Below, in pieces: positions 11,410 through 23,519 of a DNA stretch of 64,000 nt. The notes under the pieces are model-generated. The model searched no databases, was not told where the DNA came from, and worked only from the letters and a program-made list of their open reading frames with translations. Position 1 is the first letter of the stretch, and each line of letters opens with the position of its first letter. A program made the translations under genes and the position numbers. The DNA is from Stomoxys calcitrans (Eukaryota; Arthropoda; Insecta; Diptera; Muscidae): the NCBI RefSeq assembly GCF_963082655.1, contig NC_081553.1:227801827-227865826 (forward strand). The letters run 5' to 3'.

Positions 11410-13867
11410 GGGAAAGGGTAGTTCTAATGCCCTTTCCCAAAAGAAGGGTGAGTTTTAGTGCCCTTTCCTAAGAGAAATTTAAGTTTTAGTGCTCTTCCTA
11501 GAGAAAGGGAAGTTTTAGTACCCCTTCCAAGGGAAATAGTAATTTTAGTATCCTTTCCAAAAGGGAACGGTCATTTTTAGAACCCTTTTACAAGGGAAAG
11601 TGATTTTTGAGTGCCCTTTCAAAAGTGAAAGGGTTACTTTTGCAACGGAAAGGGTAGATGTAGCACCTTTTCCCAAAGGAGAGGTTAATTTTAGTACATT
11701 TGAGAAATGTAAAAGACAGTTTTAGTACACTTTACGAACGCAGAGGGAAGTATAAGTACCCTTTGACGAGGAAAAGGGTAGTTTTAGAGACCTTTTCCTA
11801 GAAATAGGTTGGTTTTTGTGCCCTTTACCGAGGGAAAGTTCAAGTTATGCTTTCACAGGAAAAGGGTAGTATTAGTGCCCCTTTTCAAAGGAAATGCCAA
11901 TTCTAGTGGTTTTTGCCGGAAAAGATTATTTTTAAAACATTTTTCCAAAATACAAGGTGAATTTAGAATCCTTTCCCAGAAGAAAGGGTAGTTTTGGTAC
12001 CCTTTCCCAAAAGAAAGGGTAGTTTTAGTACCCTTTCCCAAAATAAAAGATAATTTACATACTCTTTCCCAAAAGAACGATAAGCTTCAGTATTCTTTCC
12101 CAAAATAGACGTTAATTTCAGTACAATTTCCCAAAAAAAGGCTTGTTGTAAAGCCATTTGGTAAGAGGAAAGGTAGCTTCAGTACCCTCTACGAAGGAAA
12201 AAGGTAGTTTTAGTACGTATTACCAAGGGCTAAGGTAGTTGCAGTACCCTTTACCAAGGAAAAATGTAGTAGTCATACCCTATACCAAAGGAAAGGTTAT
12301 TTTAAGAAGTCCTTTACCAGGAGAAAGTGAGTGTACTTTAAGTACCTTTTACCACGTGAAAGAGAAGTTTAGTAAACTTTTCCTAGGAAAATGTTAGTCT
12401 TTTTAACCCTTACCTAGAGAAAGGATAGTTTAAGTATCCCTCACCAAGAAAAAGGGTAGTTTTAGTACCCTTTACCAAGAAAAATGGTAAATTTATAAAA
12501 GAGAGAAGGCTAATTTAAGTGCCCTGTAAAAGGGAGAAGAATAATTTTAGTATCTTTTAGAAAGGAAAGGGTATTTTTAGTACATTCAAACTGAAAAGGT
12601 CAATTTAATTAGCTTACAAAAGTAAGAACGTATTCTTAGTACCTTATAAAAATGATACTTTTAGTACCATTCACCAGGGAAAATGGTTGTTTAGTACCCT
12701 TTTCGGAAAGAAAGGGTATTTTTAGTACACTTTTCTGAAAGAAATGCTAGTTTTAGTACTCTTTATTTAAGGAACGGGCAGTTTTTGGAGTTTTTCCGAG
12801 GGAAGTTTAAATGTCTTCTCTTAGGGAATCGTACATTTTTAAGGCAAAGCGTTCGCTTGGTGCCTTTTCTTAAGGCAAACCGTAATTTTTGTGACCTCTC
12901 CAAAGGCAAAAGGTAGTTTTAGTACACTTTCTAGGCAATGGGTAGTTTTAGTGCCCTTTCACAGGGGAAAAAGTAGCTTAGTTTCCTTTTATAAAATAAA
13001 GGGTAGTTTAAGTGCCCTTCTCTAAGGGAAAGGTTAGTTTTCACAAAGAAAGGGGAAGTTTTGCAAGGAAAAGGGTAGTTTCAGTACCCTTTCCCAAGGG
13101 AAAGTGTAATTTTACTACACTTTCACAAGGGAAAGTGTAGTTTTAGTATCCTTTCATAAGGGAATGGGTAGCTTTAGAGCCCTTTCTTGGAAACAGTAGT
13201 CGTAGTGCCCTTTTACTTGGGGAAAGGGAAAGCCTAGTCTTGCTCAAGGCAAACGATAGTTCTAGTACCTTTACCCAAGGTGTATTTTAGTACTTTTCCC
13301 CTAGAAAAACGCGTAGTTTTAGTGACCAGGGAAAAATAGTTTCAGTACATTTTCATAAGGAAAAAGGTACTTTTACTTCACTTTCGCAAGGGAAAGTGTA
13401 ATTTTAGTATCTTTTCACTAGGGAATGAACAGCTTTAGTACCCTTTCTTTTTGGAAACAGTAGTCGTAGTGCCCTTTTACTTGGGAAAGGGTAAGTTTAC
13501 TTTCTTTCGCAAGACAAAGGATAGTTCAACTAGCTTTTCCCAAGGCAAAAGATGTATTTTAGTACTTTTCCCCAAGAAAAAAGCGTAGTTTTAGTGACCT
13601 TTCACAAGGTCAAGGCCGCTACCCCTTTCCTAAAGGGAACGGTTGTTTGGTCCCCTTTTTCCAAAGAAAGTGATAATTTAGTATCCTTTTCTCTATGAAA
13701 GAGTTTTCCGTTTAAAAAGTTTAAGGTTTGCTTAAGTGCTCCTTCCGTGGGAAGTGGTAGCTTTATTGCCTTGCCCCTTGGGAAGTGGTAGCTTTTGAGC
13801 CCTTTTACGTGGGAAGCGTAGCTTTTGTGCCTTTTCCTTAGTGAAAGGGTTGCTTTAGTGCCCTTTG
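11410..13867. repeat. 30-bp hairpin-forming minisatellite, about 80 units
   Basis: The unit of 30-31 bp approximates GTAGTTTTAGTACCCTTTCC followed by CAAGGGAAAGG. Most units hold the inverted pair CCCTTTCC/GGAAAGGG around a two-base centre, so each can fold on either strand. Spacing at the left is very regular (units begin near 11429, 11461, 11491, 11521, 11551, 11583 and 11613). Units diverge by substitutions and small indels, and some are truncated. There is no spacer sequence and no protein-coding signal. Confidence 0.9.
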
Positions 13868-16046
13868 TTGTGAGTTCCCTATCCTTATCTCTGTATTTGG
13901 CTATGCCTCTGTGGAATATATATCGTGGGGTTACAAAATGGGCATTTTGTATCTGATATCGACGAAAATTTTATTAGTTTTTTTTCCGTGATGGTGGGAA
14001 GCCGCACTTACTTGTCTTCATTGAGCATCTTTCAACATTGCAGGATATTTTGTTTCGTCGTTTTAAGAAATAACACCTTCTCCAGTAAAACTTCCATCCA
14101 CTTTGCAAAAACTTTGCCCTCATGTCTTTTGAACTCCCTTTAATGTTTCCCTTAGTCTTTAAATGGAGATCAAAGTCAGGGACTACCTCAATGTAGAATG
14201 TTTTCGGGTATGAAATATTGAATGTTGGTACGATTTTTTTTTCTTGTACTCTGATGTTTATTTTCGTATATTGCTTTTGTTGTTGTTAAATTTTTATTAT
14301 ATTACACAAATGTTTTTTATTTTTTTTTGTTGGTTGCCTGGCTTTATTCCCAGCTCCTTCTTTATGGCCATCGTCAACGATTAATGTTTTACGACATTTT
14401 AACGTCGGCATGGCGCTTTCATGCTGTGTGTGTGTTTTTTTTTTTTTTTTTTTTTTTTTTTTCTCCTTGGGTTGGGAACATTTTGCCCCCCAAAGAAGAG
14501 GAGTCAAAGTCAGAGGGTATCGTTTGATGATAAAGCGAGAACGCTTTTTGCTTTAATTCCATGGAGAACTCACAGTGTGGGTCTTCTTTCAGACAAACGC
14601 AGCAGTACAAAAAAAAACCAAAAAGTCTGTCCGTCCGTCGTTTTGACTAAAGACTGTCCCTCTGTCGTTTGGGCTAAAGTCTGTGCTTGCTTTAGCTTGT
14701 TTGTCCACAGTTTTTGTTTCTGCTTTTTTCCTGGGTGCCTTGCTCACGTAAAACTCCGCCTGTGTATGGCGTAGTCGTTTTGTCCGTATGAAGACATCCG
14801 CATTTTGTGGCAGGCACACCTCGGCATGTGGCACTTGTAAAGGAGGATTGTGGCTGCTGACGTCTTTTGTTGGTTATTACATTTTTTTTTTTTACTTTAA
14901 ACACTTCCCCCCCAATGACGACAACCCTCAGCCAGCTGGTAGTCAATATTGAGGTTCGACCAGAAGTATCTTCAATTTGCTTGAGCATTTTGACATTTCT
15001 AAATTAAATATTGAAGTGAAGTTTTGCTCAAAGGAGAATATGAAGAAATTATTGGCATGAACTTTTAAGATGATGATGTATGGGAGAAAAATAAAAATTT
15101 ATGAATTTTTGGTAGTCTTAAAGTTTTTCCAAAGAAAAGAAAGAAAGAAAATTTGGTATCAAAATTTTAAAGAAATCTTTTCCAAAATTTAATTTCTGAA
15201 AAGAATTGGCTTAAATTTTGAACTTTGGCCAATATTTAAAAAAAAATATATATTTCTAAAATATCTTCAAACTAAGTTGGTTGAGTAGATTTTTGCTACA
15301 AAATTAGTATGTCTTTTCAGAAATGGGGTTGCCACCCACTAGAAATTCAAACCATTGTACCCCTTAACTTGTTCCTATCATCATTTCCAGTGATGCTCCT
15401 TTGCGGTCCCTTAAGAATATTGTTTGTCACTTTATTTAAAACTTTGTTGCCAGCAACAAAAAATCTTGAAACAACAACAAATCATTGCCCAAGAGTTTGG
15501 TTTTGCGTATCCAAACGAAACTCCTAGTCAGCCAAGAGCTCAATGTTTTCGGTTGGCCTTATTCAGAGTTGCAGCTTACCTCTTCCCCTCAGGTTGTGGG
15601 CCGACATGTCTGCAGGGACACACAAAATATATGAACGACAAATGAAAAGGGGTATTTTAAACCCCCCCTCCCCACAACCTTTTTACCAACACACCGCTAC
15701 GTAGTTCTTTCAATGCAAAGTGTGATCCATGTGGGTGTTTTTTCGCTCTACTTTTCATTTGAAGGGTGTGAAGAAGGTCTGTTTGTTCACAATGTGATAA
15801 GGAATCCAAATTTGAATTTGAAGAGAAAAGTTTTTGCTGTGCCATGCATAATTCATTTTTCCTTTCAATTCCCAGAAAAGAAGGGTGTTAATTTTTAATA
15901 TTCAACAAAAATAACTTCAGTGCTCAAAGTTATTTTGTTCGAGTGTTTTTAAAAGAAGAAGTTTTTTTCGAATCTACAATTTGCTATGCAGGCTGAGCAA
16001 GGGTGGTGGAAGACGCACGACAACTGGAAAAGTGTCAAAAGTTTTT
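13868..16046. other. Unique-looking interval with homopolymer tracts
   Basis: It holds a 24-T run (about 14439-14462), smaller A and T runs and several short open frames that are shadows of those tracts. No gene, RNA or dispersed repeat is recognised. Confidence 0.5.
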
Positions 16047-16047
16047 T

Positions 16048-16719
16048 TATACCCTCCACCATAGGATGGGGGGTATACTAATTTCGTCATTCTGTTTGCA
16101 ACACATGGAGATATCAATTTCCGACCCTACAAAGTGTGTATATTTCGGATCGTCGTAAAATTCTAAGACGATTTAACGATGTCTGTGTCTGTCCGTCTGT
16201 CTGTCCGTCTGCCTGTCCGTCTGTCTGTCCTTCTGTTGTAATCACTCTACAGCCATCAAAAATTGAGATATTGAACTGAAATTTGGCACAACTACGTCTT
16301 TTTGATGCACGCAGGCTAAGTTCTTGAACGGGCCACATCGGATCATATTTGGATATCGCTGCTATATAGACCGATCTGTCGATAAAGGTCCAATACCCAT
16401 AAATGCTTTATTTGTAATCCGATTTCTCAGAAATTTAAAACAGTGAGTAACTTAAGACTTCCCGACATCTGACCCAAATATGGTTCAGATCGGACTATAT
16501 TAAGATATAGCTGCCATATATACCGATCTGCCGATAAAGGGTCTGAAGCCCATAAAAACTCTATTTTTTAACCGATTTCGCTGAAATTTGAAACGGTGAG
16601 TATGCTTAGGCCTCCCGACATAGGTCCCCAATATGGTTCAAATCGGACTATATTTAGATATAGCTGCCATATAGACCGATCTCCAAAAAAGGGTCTGAAG
16701 CCCTAATACATGGCCCTTT
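16048..16719 (+). mobile_element. DINE-TR, INE-like end plus units, cut by family B
   Basis: It opens with TATACCCTCCACCATAGGAT and GGGGGGTATAC, an inverted pair (TATACCC/GGGTATA) like the INE-1 terminal stem. TTCGTCATTCTGTTTGCAAC, a degenerate TATATT block and a TGTCYGTC microsatellite (about 16179-16233) follow, then two to three units with 'ATAGCTGCCATATAGACCGA'. The array is broken at about 16720 where family B begins. Confidence 0.8.
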
Positions 16720-18137
16720 ATTTGGATGTCAAATTCGTATTCTGCTCCCAAATACCTTTATTTGAGTCCCATATTGCGATGGTCAATAAAAAATTGCTGT
16801 TTGTGGAATATTTTGGGAAAGGGGTAGACCCCCAGAAAATTGGTCCCGAAAGTGGGTATCTATTCTTGCTCTACCCCCAATACCATTCATTTGAGCTCCA
16901 CATTGACATCGACAGTAAATATGCCCGGTTTAGAGGGGTGTTTTGGGGATTGGGGTGGTCCCCCAAACACTAAGCCCGGAAAATACGTCAGCAACGTGCT
17001 CTATTCTCACATATCTGTGTATCATTTATTTGAACCCCATATTGCCATTGGCCTCAAAATTGGATATCAAATTCGTTTTCTAATCTCATTTAAACTCCTT
17101 ATTCCAAAATTCAGCAAATATGTCCGGTTTGGGGTATTGGGCCTAAAAACTATGAATATTTAGTTGCACTCTCTTTACGACCCAAATTGTCTTGGTGAGT
17201 AAAAACGTCCTATTTGGGGGTTGTTTTGGTGGTGGGACGTCCCTTAGACAGTTGGTTATTAATTGCAATGTCATATACGTGGTCCACCCCCAAATACCTT
17301 TCATTTGAGCCCCATATTTAAATAGTCGGCTTGGGGGGTGTTTTTGGGGATGGACGGCCTCTTAGTGAGTTGGCCTTGAAAATTTATATCGGATTCGTGA
17401 TCTACTCTAAAAACCCATTTATTGGAGCCTCATATTGCAATAGTCAGAAAATACTTCCTATTTGGGTGGTGTTGTGGGGGTGGGGTGGGCCCATAGACAC
17501 TTTTCCCGAATATTGATAGCAGATTCGTGCTTTAATCCCAAAGACCTTTCATTTGAGCCCCATATTGGTATGGTCGTAAATTTGTCCCCTTTGGGCCATA
17601 TGTGGATTCGAATACTACACTCCAATACATTTTATTTAACCCCCTTATTCCCATGGTCAGTAAATAAGTTCTATTTGGGGGGTGTTTTGGGAAAGGGGTG
17701 GACCGCCAAAAACCTGGTCCCACATTTGGATATTAGATTCGTATTCTACTCACAAATACCTTTCATTTAAGTCCCATATTGCCATGGTCGGTAAATATGT
17801 CTGATTTAGGGGTGTTTTGGGGGTTGGGGTGATCCCCCTAACACTTGGTCCGACAATTGCATATCAGATGCGTTTTCTTATCCTAAATACCTTGCATTTG
17901 AGTCCCATATTGTCGTGATTGGTCTAAATATATGTTTGGTAGGTTTTAGGGTGGGGCGCCCCCGCTAGGTACCCCATCCCAAATTTGGATACCAAATTTT
18001 TATTTTTAGTGTACTATATGAGAGCACACAAAATTTGGCTTAAATCGCACCACCCATCCTCGAGATCTGGCGTTTTTGAAAATTAGGGTAAGGGGGAGGG
18101 TCCTCCCCCTCTCAGATATCAAAACATGTAGTACCCT
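16720..18137 (-). mobile_element. Family B element, reverse orientation
   Basis: Units read 'CCCATATTGCCATGGTC', 'GTGTTTTGGGGATTGGGGTG' and 'ACCTTTCATTTGAGCCCC', the reverse complement of the 6.3-8.5 kb copy. The right end has AAGGGGGAGGGTCCTCCCCC and TACATGTTTTG-type sequence, matching in reverse the left end of the 40.6-kb copy (GGGTACTACATTTTTTAATA). No SINE is present in this copy. Confidence 0.7.
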
Positions 18138-18672
18138 GGTGACTTGACTTCTTGAGCCTCTAGAGGGCGCAATTCTTACCCGATTGAAATGAAATTTTGC
18201 TCAAAGTGTTTTGTTATGACTTCCAATAACTGTGCGAAATATGATTCAAATCGGTCCATAACCTGTTATAGCTGGCATATAAACCGATCTGGGATCTTAA
18301 CTTCTTGAACCTCTAGAGGGCGCAATTATCGAACCTCTAGAGGGCGCAATTATTATCTGATTTGGCTGACATTTTGTACAACGGCTTCTCCCATAACCTA
18401 AATCGGTCTATAGCCTGCTACAGCTCCCCTTCGAACCGATTTTACTTGAGCTACTAAAGGATGCATTTCTTAATCAATTTGGTTAAAATTTTACAAAATG
18501 AGTTATACTTTGGTATCCTACATAACTTGATGTAGCTCCAATAACAGAGCAATTCTTTTCTTTTATCCTTTGTTTGCCTAGAAAGAGGTACAGGGAAAAT
18601 AACTCGACAAATGCGATCCATGGTAGAGTGTATATAAGATTCGGCCCAGCCGAACTTAGCACACCTGTTTCG
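18138..18672 (+). mobile_element. DINE-TR palindrome-side fragment, CCCTCCACC-like subfamily
   Basis: Two and a half units contain 'GCCTCTAGAGGGCGCAATTC'. The right terminus reads ATCCATGGTAGAGTGTATAT, AAGATTCGGCCCAGCCGAAC (palindrome with one change) and TTAGCACACCTGTT. Unit type differs from the fragment at 16048-16719, so this is probably a different element, or a recombinant, joined across family B. Confidence 0.75.
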
Positions 18673-18689
18673 ATTCAAACCTCTGCGCC

Positions 18690-18980
18690 TCGGTGTCTAC
18701 TTCCCTTAAAGACTTTCTTAATTGCTTCTTAAAGACTCTCAGTTTCTCCCTATAGAACTCCTATAGCTCTCTTTTACCACTTCTACCGGCCGCAATGAAC
18801 TCCTTTCTAGCATCTGCTCGAAGTATTCTGGGATCCCTTGTCCGCCGTATTTTGTCCTTTCTCTTTTTCAGCTTTCTCGCTGACTAAACTGCCTTTAAAG
18901 CGTATATCCATGCTCCTTTGTTGGTTGTACGCGATAAATATTCCGTTCTTCAATAGAAATTCCAAAACGCTTTGCCCCGA
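18690..18980 (-). pseudogene. Possible LINE linker fragment, heavily decayed
   Basis: The minus strand can be read in pieces as basic, Lys/Arg-rich peptide (RKLKKRKDKIRRTRDPRILR, then ARKEFIAAGRSGKRELYR). This resembles the basic linker between endonuclease and reverse transcriptase in Jockey/R1-like LINEs, but no catalytic motif is present. It could equally be chance coding in unique DNA. Confidence 0.25.
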
Positions 18981-18982
18981 AG

Positions 18983-19150
18983 ATAGGTGATCCGGTAGCC
19001 GAGTTGGTAGCGTGATCGGATCGCCAATGCGGTTGTCATGTTTTCGATTCCTACCAGAGGCCTTGATCTCTAGCTACTGTGGTATTACAAAGGACTTGAA
19101 ATTGTCTAAATTAACTTGATAAGGACTGCCGCTCTTATCACTTACGTCCC
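18983..19150 (+). mobile_element. SINE-1, tRNA-derived
   Basis: The head has box A TAGCCGAGTTGGTAGC and a decayed box B (TTTTCGATTCC). The body matches the copy at 1820-1987 in reverse, including TAGCTACTGTGGTATTACAA and AGGACTTGAAATTGTCTAAA. Its end abuts a pyrimidine-rich stretch and AG that could be a splice acceptor for the block that follows. Confidence 0.7.
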
Positions 19151-19164
19151 TCTTCCCTTTCCAG

Positions 19165-19510
19165 GATTCGTGTCCGTGCTGCCCCAAAGATTATGATGGG
19201 CATTGGCATCACAACCCAACCCATCACTCCCATTCTAGTACGCAAAGGCGATGATAAGTACCTCGCCAAAGTACCACAGAGACATAACGGTCTGATCCCT
19301 ATTGCAGAAGTGAGTCAGAATGAAACATGTCAAATTATTTTTCTAAGGTTGCTGATGTTGTTAAAAATCAAGCTGTAGTTGCTATCATTAAGCCCATTGA
19401 TCATACCTCTGTTGATCAACAGGTCCTGAATCAATGCCACGTCTATGATGTGCCTGGTCAAAGTGAAGGTAAAGTTAATAGTGCCCTGCCACACAGTGGT
19501 GGAGATTAAT
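19165..19510 (+). other. Candidate host exon(s) or pseudogene of unknown identity
   Basis: CCCTCTTCCCTTTCCAG ends at 19164 and looks like a 3' splice site. An open 48-codon block follows (IRVRAAPKIMMGIGITTQPI then TPILVRKGDDKYLAKVPQRH, NGLIPIAE) and stops at a textbook donor, GAA|GTGAGT, at 19309/19310. A second coding-like block from 19348 (VADVVKNQAVVAIIKPIDHT and on to QVLNQCHVYDVPGQSEG) reads in another frame to TAA at 19507-19509, with a possible donor GAAG|GTAAAG near 19468. Joining 19309 to 19348 keeps phase, but the 38-bp gap is shorter than normal fly introns. It may therefore be a frameshifted pseudogene. I do not recognise the protein. Confidence 0.35.
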
Positions 19511-21427
19511 TTGAAACTATCATTCTGATCCGAACCCTACGCTAAGTTTCTGATATCGGTCTAGCCATCGAACTTGTGATACCAACAGTTATGTGATATC
19601 CATTATTCTCCAATCTCCCCCTACTTTCATTTTAACGGCCATAATAAAACTTCCATAGGCTTCAGAGGGAGGATCTAATTTTGGTCTCATAAAAAACGCA
19701 TATATGATAAATTTTAGATTAAATTTGGACTATGAAGATTTAGTACATCGCCCGACCTTTTTGCCAAATATGGTCCATATCAAGCCATCTGACCGAACTC
19801 CCGATCAAGATATTCTTCCTCATAAAAGGCGTATTTATTTGGTGCCCAATTTGATATCCTGTATACAGAATTAACCGAACCGAAAAAACGTCTTGGGATT
19901 TTTTATCTGATGTCGGTAGAATTTAAATGGCGGCGGTTAACCCTAAATAGACCCGGACGAACTTTTTATCTTTAAAGTTAATTTCCTTTGAATTTTTGGC
20001 AAATTTACTCGCAACTTCATTTTTTTCTAAATGAAATTTCTCAATTAATTTGTATTTCCATAGTCTATTTTCATTTCTTTAAAATAAAATTTTCCGAGAA
20101 ATTTTCCTCCGCTATGCGATTACAGCATTTTTAAATTAATTGTACCTTTAATGTGTGCGTTTGTACACAGGCTTTAAAGGGATACTCCTACAAAAAGAGT
20201 CTTTAAATTCTCATTTATTAAAGACTTATATTTGTGCTTGTTCTCTTCCACGAATTGCCTGAAAAGCCGAACAGCATTCGAATCAAAAACGTAAAACAAA
20301 TAAACCCCAAATAAAAAAAAAAAAAAACAGAAAACACCTTCTCAATGGTTTTCACAGAGACTGAGCTGAGCTGAGAGTTCAGTTGGTTGGTCTTCAATAG
20401 CCAGTCATCTCGAAAACAGCTGTTGCCATTGTCATCAACAAACGGCAGTTGAGTAGGGCTGCTCTCTTAAGCATGACCATACCTAATTTTGAGTCTTTAC
20501 TCATATACAGAGAGAGAGGGAGAGTGAGAGAGAGAGAACCAGGTAGTTGTTATTGCGGAATTCCTATAGTGCTGAGAGTACCACGCCCGTCTAAGGCGCA
20601 TGTCTGAGTTATGGCTAAATGAAAAACATATGGAGTATAAAAAAAACAACAACAACCTAAAGAGGACAAAAGTTCTTTACTTGGCTTTGCCAACTTCCAA
20701 TGAACCTGAATTCTATTGAGTGTGTATATGTGTGTGCGAGAAGGTCCTCTGATGCAACATAGACACATGCACATACACCAGCCAATACCACCATATTCCA
20801 GTATTCCCATGTGATTTTCATTGTTGTTGGCATACATCCATTCGACCATAGACTTACACATGTCTACACACACATCATGTGTACATCATTTTCCAATTTT
20901 AACACACAAATCTGTCTGTCTGTCTGTCGGTCGTTCTGTCTACCTATGACATCTCTCCCATACACTCCCACTGACAAGTTTCGACAACATTTCTTTAAAG
21001 AGCTAAAGAGCTCTTCTGTAGTGTTGAGATGGCTTTGGCCAGCAATCGATAAATGCTTTTTCTAGGAATTGGTAAATGCAGCATTTGTCTGACCAGGCGA
21101 TTTTAAACACAGACACCATAATCCTCTGCAATAGTAGTGTAGTGTAGCTGCCCAATCATAAATTCTGTTGAAACTGCACGCACGTGTGGCCTACGAGGTG
21201 CATGGAGGTGATTTAAAGAGAATTCTGTTAAAGCCTAGCATTCATTGGCGTTCAGTTGCAGTTGTTAAATTTTAGCAGATAATTTTGCGATTGAGAATTG
21301 GTATGTTAAACAAGTTAGAAATGAAACACACAAAAAGGAAATATTTCTTCTAAACTGAAATAAACTCCTTATCGATATAACAATACTCATTAATTTCAAC
21401 AAAGTTTAGCAAAATTCTTTTAACCCT
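19511..21427. other. Unique-looking interval with AG-rich simple repeat
   Basis: It contains GAGAGAGAGGGAGAGTGAGA near 20511-20537, an A-run near 20318, and old DINE-like fragments around 19770-19880 (CATAAAAGGCGTATTTATTT). A single TATCGATA lies at 21370-21377. No gene was recognised. Confidence 0.45.
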
Positions 21428-22520
21428 AACAAGTAACAACGTGCTAAGTTCGGCCGGGCCGAATGTTATGTACCCTCCACCATGGATTGCATCTGTCGAA
21501 TTCTTTGCGCAGTATCTCTTTTTAGGCAAGCAAACAGGAGGACGAGAAGGAGGAGGAGCTTTACCAAGTTATAGACCGATTCGCGGCTCAAGAAGCAAAA
21601 TCGGGAGATCGGTTTATATGGGAGCTGTATCAAGCTATAGATCGATTAAGACCATATTGCACACGTATGTTGAAGGTCATGTGAGAAGCCATTGTACAAA
21701 ATTTCATTCAAATCGGATTATAATTGCTTGCTCTAGAGGCTCAAGAAGTCAAGATCCCAGATCGGTTTATATGGCAGCTATATCAGGATATGAAGCGATT
21801 TGAATCAAACTAGGCACAGTTGTTGGATATTATAACAAAACACGTCGTGCAAAATTTCATTCCAATCGGATAAGAATTGCGTTCTTTAGAGGCTCAAGAA
21901 ATCAAGATCCCAGATCGGTTTATATGGAAGCTATATCAGGGTATGAACCGATTTGAATCATACTTCGCACAGTTGTTGGATATCAAAACAAAACACGTGG
22001 TGCAAAATTTCATTCTAATCGGATAAGAATTGCGCCTTCTAAAAGCTCAAAAAATCAAGTCCCCAGATCGGTTTATATGGCGGCTATATCAGGTTATGGA
22101 CCGATTTGAACTATTCTTAGCACAGTTATTGAAAGCCATAACAAAACACCTCATGCAAAATTTCAGCCAAATCGAATGAGTACAGCGCGCTCTATTGGCT
22201 CAAGAAGTCAAGATCCAAGATCGGTTTATATGGCAGCTATATCAAACAATATACCGATTTGGCCTATTAACAATCCCAATCGACCTACACTAATAAAAAG
22301 TATTTTTGCAAATTTCTAGCTTTATTCCTTAGAAAGTTAGCGTGCTTTCGACAGACAGATAGACGGACGGACAGACAGACGGACATGGTTAGATCGACTT
22401 AAAATGTCATGACGATCAAGAATATATATTCTTTATGGGGTCTTAGACCAATATTTTTAGGAGTTACAAACAGAATGACCAAATTAGTATACCTCCATCC
22501 TATGGTGGAGATTATAAAAA
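21428..22520 (-). mobile_element. DINE-TR element, complete, CCCTCCACC subfamily
   Basis: The left end reads AACAAGTAACAACGTGCTAA, the palindrome TTCGGCCGGGCCGAA (21450-21464) and TACCCTCCACCATGG. Five units follow with 'CAGATCGGTTTATATGGCAG'. The INE-like end has a short GACG tract (about 22350-22385), ATGGTTAGATCGACTTAAAA, GATCAAGAATATATATTC and CTATGGTGGAGATTATAAAA. The last motif has lost two of the usual GGG bases. Confidence 0.85.
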
Positions 22521-22521
22521 T

Positions 22522-23510
22522 CGGGAGACTTTAATGCGCATTACGTTTCATAGGATTCCGCCCTGCGGAACGACCAGGAAGGCATAGCTTTTTTTAGAGA
22601 GCATTGAATGCCCAACGTTTTGCACGATGAATGAGTACGCCCCCGCTAGGAATAAGAGGAGGTGCATCAGCTCGCCACACATTTCCATTGAGTCCCATCT
22701 CCTGAGTGACATATCATGGCAAGCCATAATTTCTTTGGGTTCGGGCCATTTCCCCATAATGGTCGAGTGGATTGCATTCAGAGATAACACCAATCGCAAT
22801 TTCAATGCTCCTTACTAGTTGCTGAGAGAAAATTTCGAGACACTGGAAGGGAATAAGGAATAACATGACCTCAGTGACTTTTGACGACATAATTGTGACT
22901 GACCCGAAGAGTTGCCCCAGGTTATGCAACTGTCGATTTATACAGCATCCCGAGAGTGACAAGGCTAGGAGGAGAGCCTTCCTTCGTATCCGTGGTCGTT
23001 AACATTATCGTGGACGAAGTTACGAATCCGCTTCACGAAGTCATCCAAATCGTTGGGACCCGACGGAATATCTACACTGATGCTGAAGAATCAGGATTTA
23101 CCTGGAGTTGAGTGCCTTACAACTTTCCTTAACCTATCTTTGAGCACCCTTACGGTACCTGATGACTGGAAGATGGGCAAAAAGCTTCCTTACAGTCTTA
23201 CAGACCGATTTCCCTTCTCTCAACAGTAGCCAAGACGCTTAAGGAGCTACTACTCCTCGCGAGCCTCGTTGGAGAATGTCCTTTCGCCGAACATTAGCAT
23301 AAATTTTGATGACTGCACAGTACAACAAATCTGGTGTTGTATGCAGCCGCCTCGACACCTACAGAGCGAGAATTTATGACAACCTGCTCTACAAATGTGA
23401 CCTGTTTAACTGCCCAGCCAGACGCACTCGATTGAGACCCCACCTTAGTCACAAAGTTCGTGGATCTGGATATTAGGCGGAACCAAGCAAACGAAAGGGA
23501 GAACACAACA
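22522..23510 (+). pseudogene. LINE (Jockey/R1-like) endonuclease and RT remnant
   Basis: Directly after the DINE end, the frame reads GDFNAHYVS, the endonuclease motif GDFNAHH-x-W. In shifted frames it continues with a SSPHISIESHLLSDISWQA-like block and LGSGHFPI, where the family has SDHFPI, so a key Asp is Gly. Around 23040-23200 an RT piece reads SLGPDGISTLMLKN and PDDWKMG, the conserved GPDGI and W-K region upstream of the catalytic site. The YADD-type motif is not found. Frameshifts and stops are frequent; the copy is old and inactive. Confidence 0.7.
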
Positions 23511-23519
23511 TACTGCTAC

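Noticed and set aside
11410..13867. CRISPR-like array, since the repeat period is about 30 bp
   Set aside because: Units are adjacent without spacers, they diverge among themselves, and the context is eukaryotic. It is a minisatellite.
14327..14774. Open frames with long Phe or Lys runs
   Set aside because: Artefacts of the 24-T run at about 14439-14462 read on both strands.
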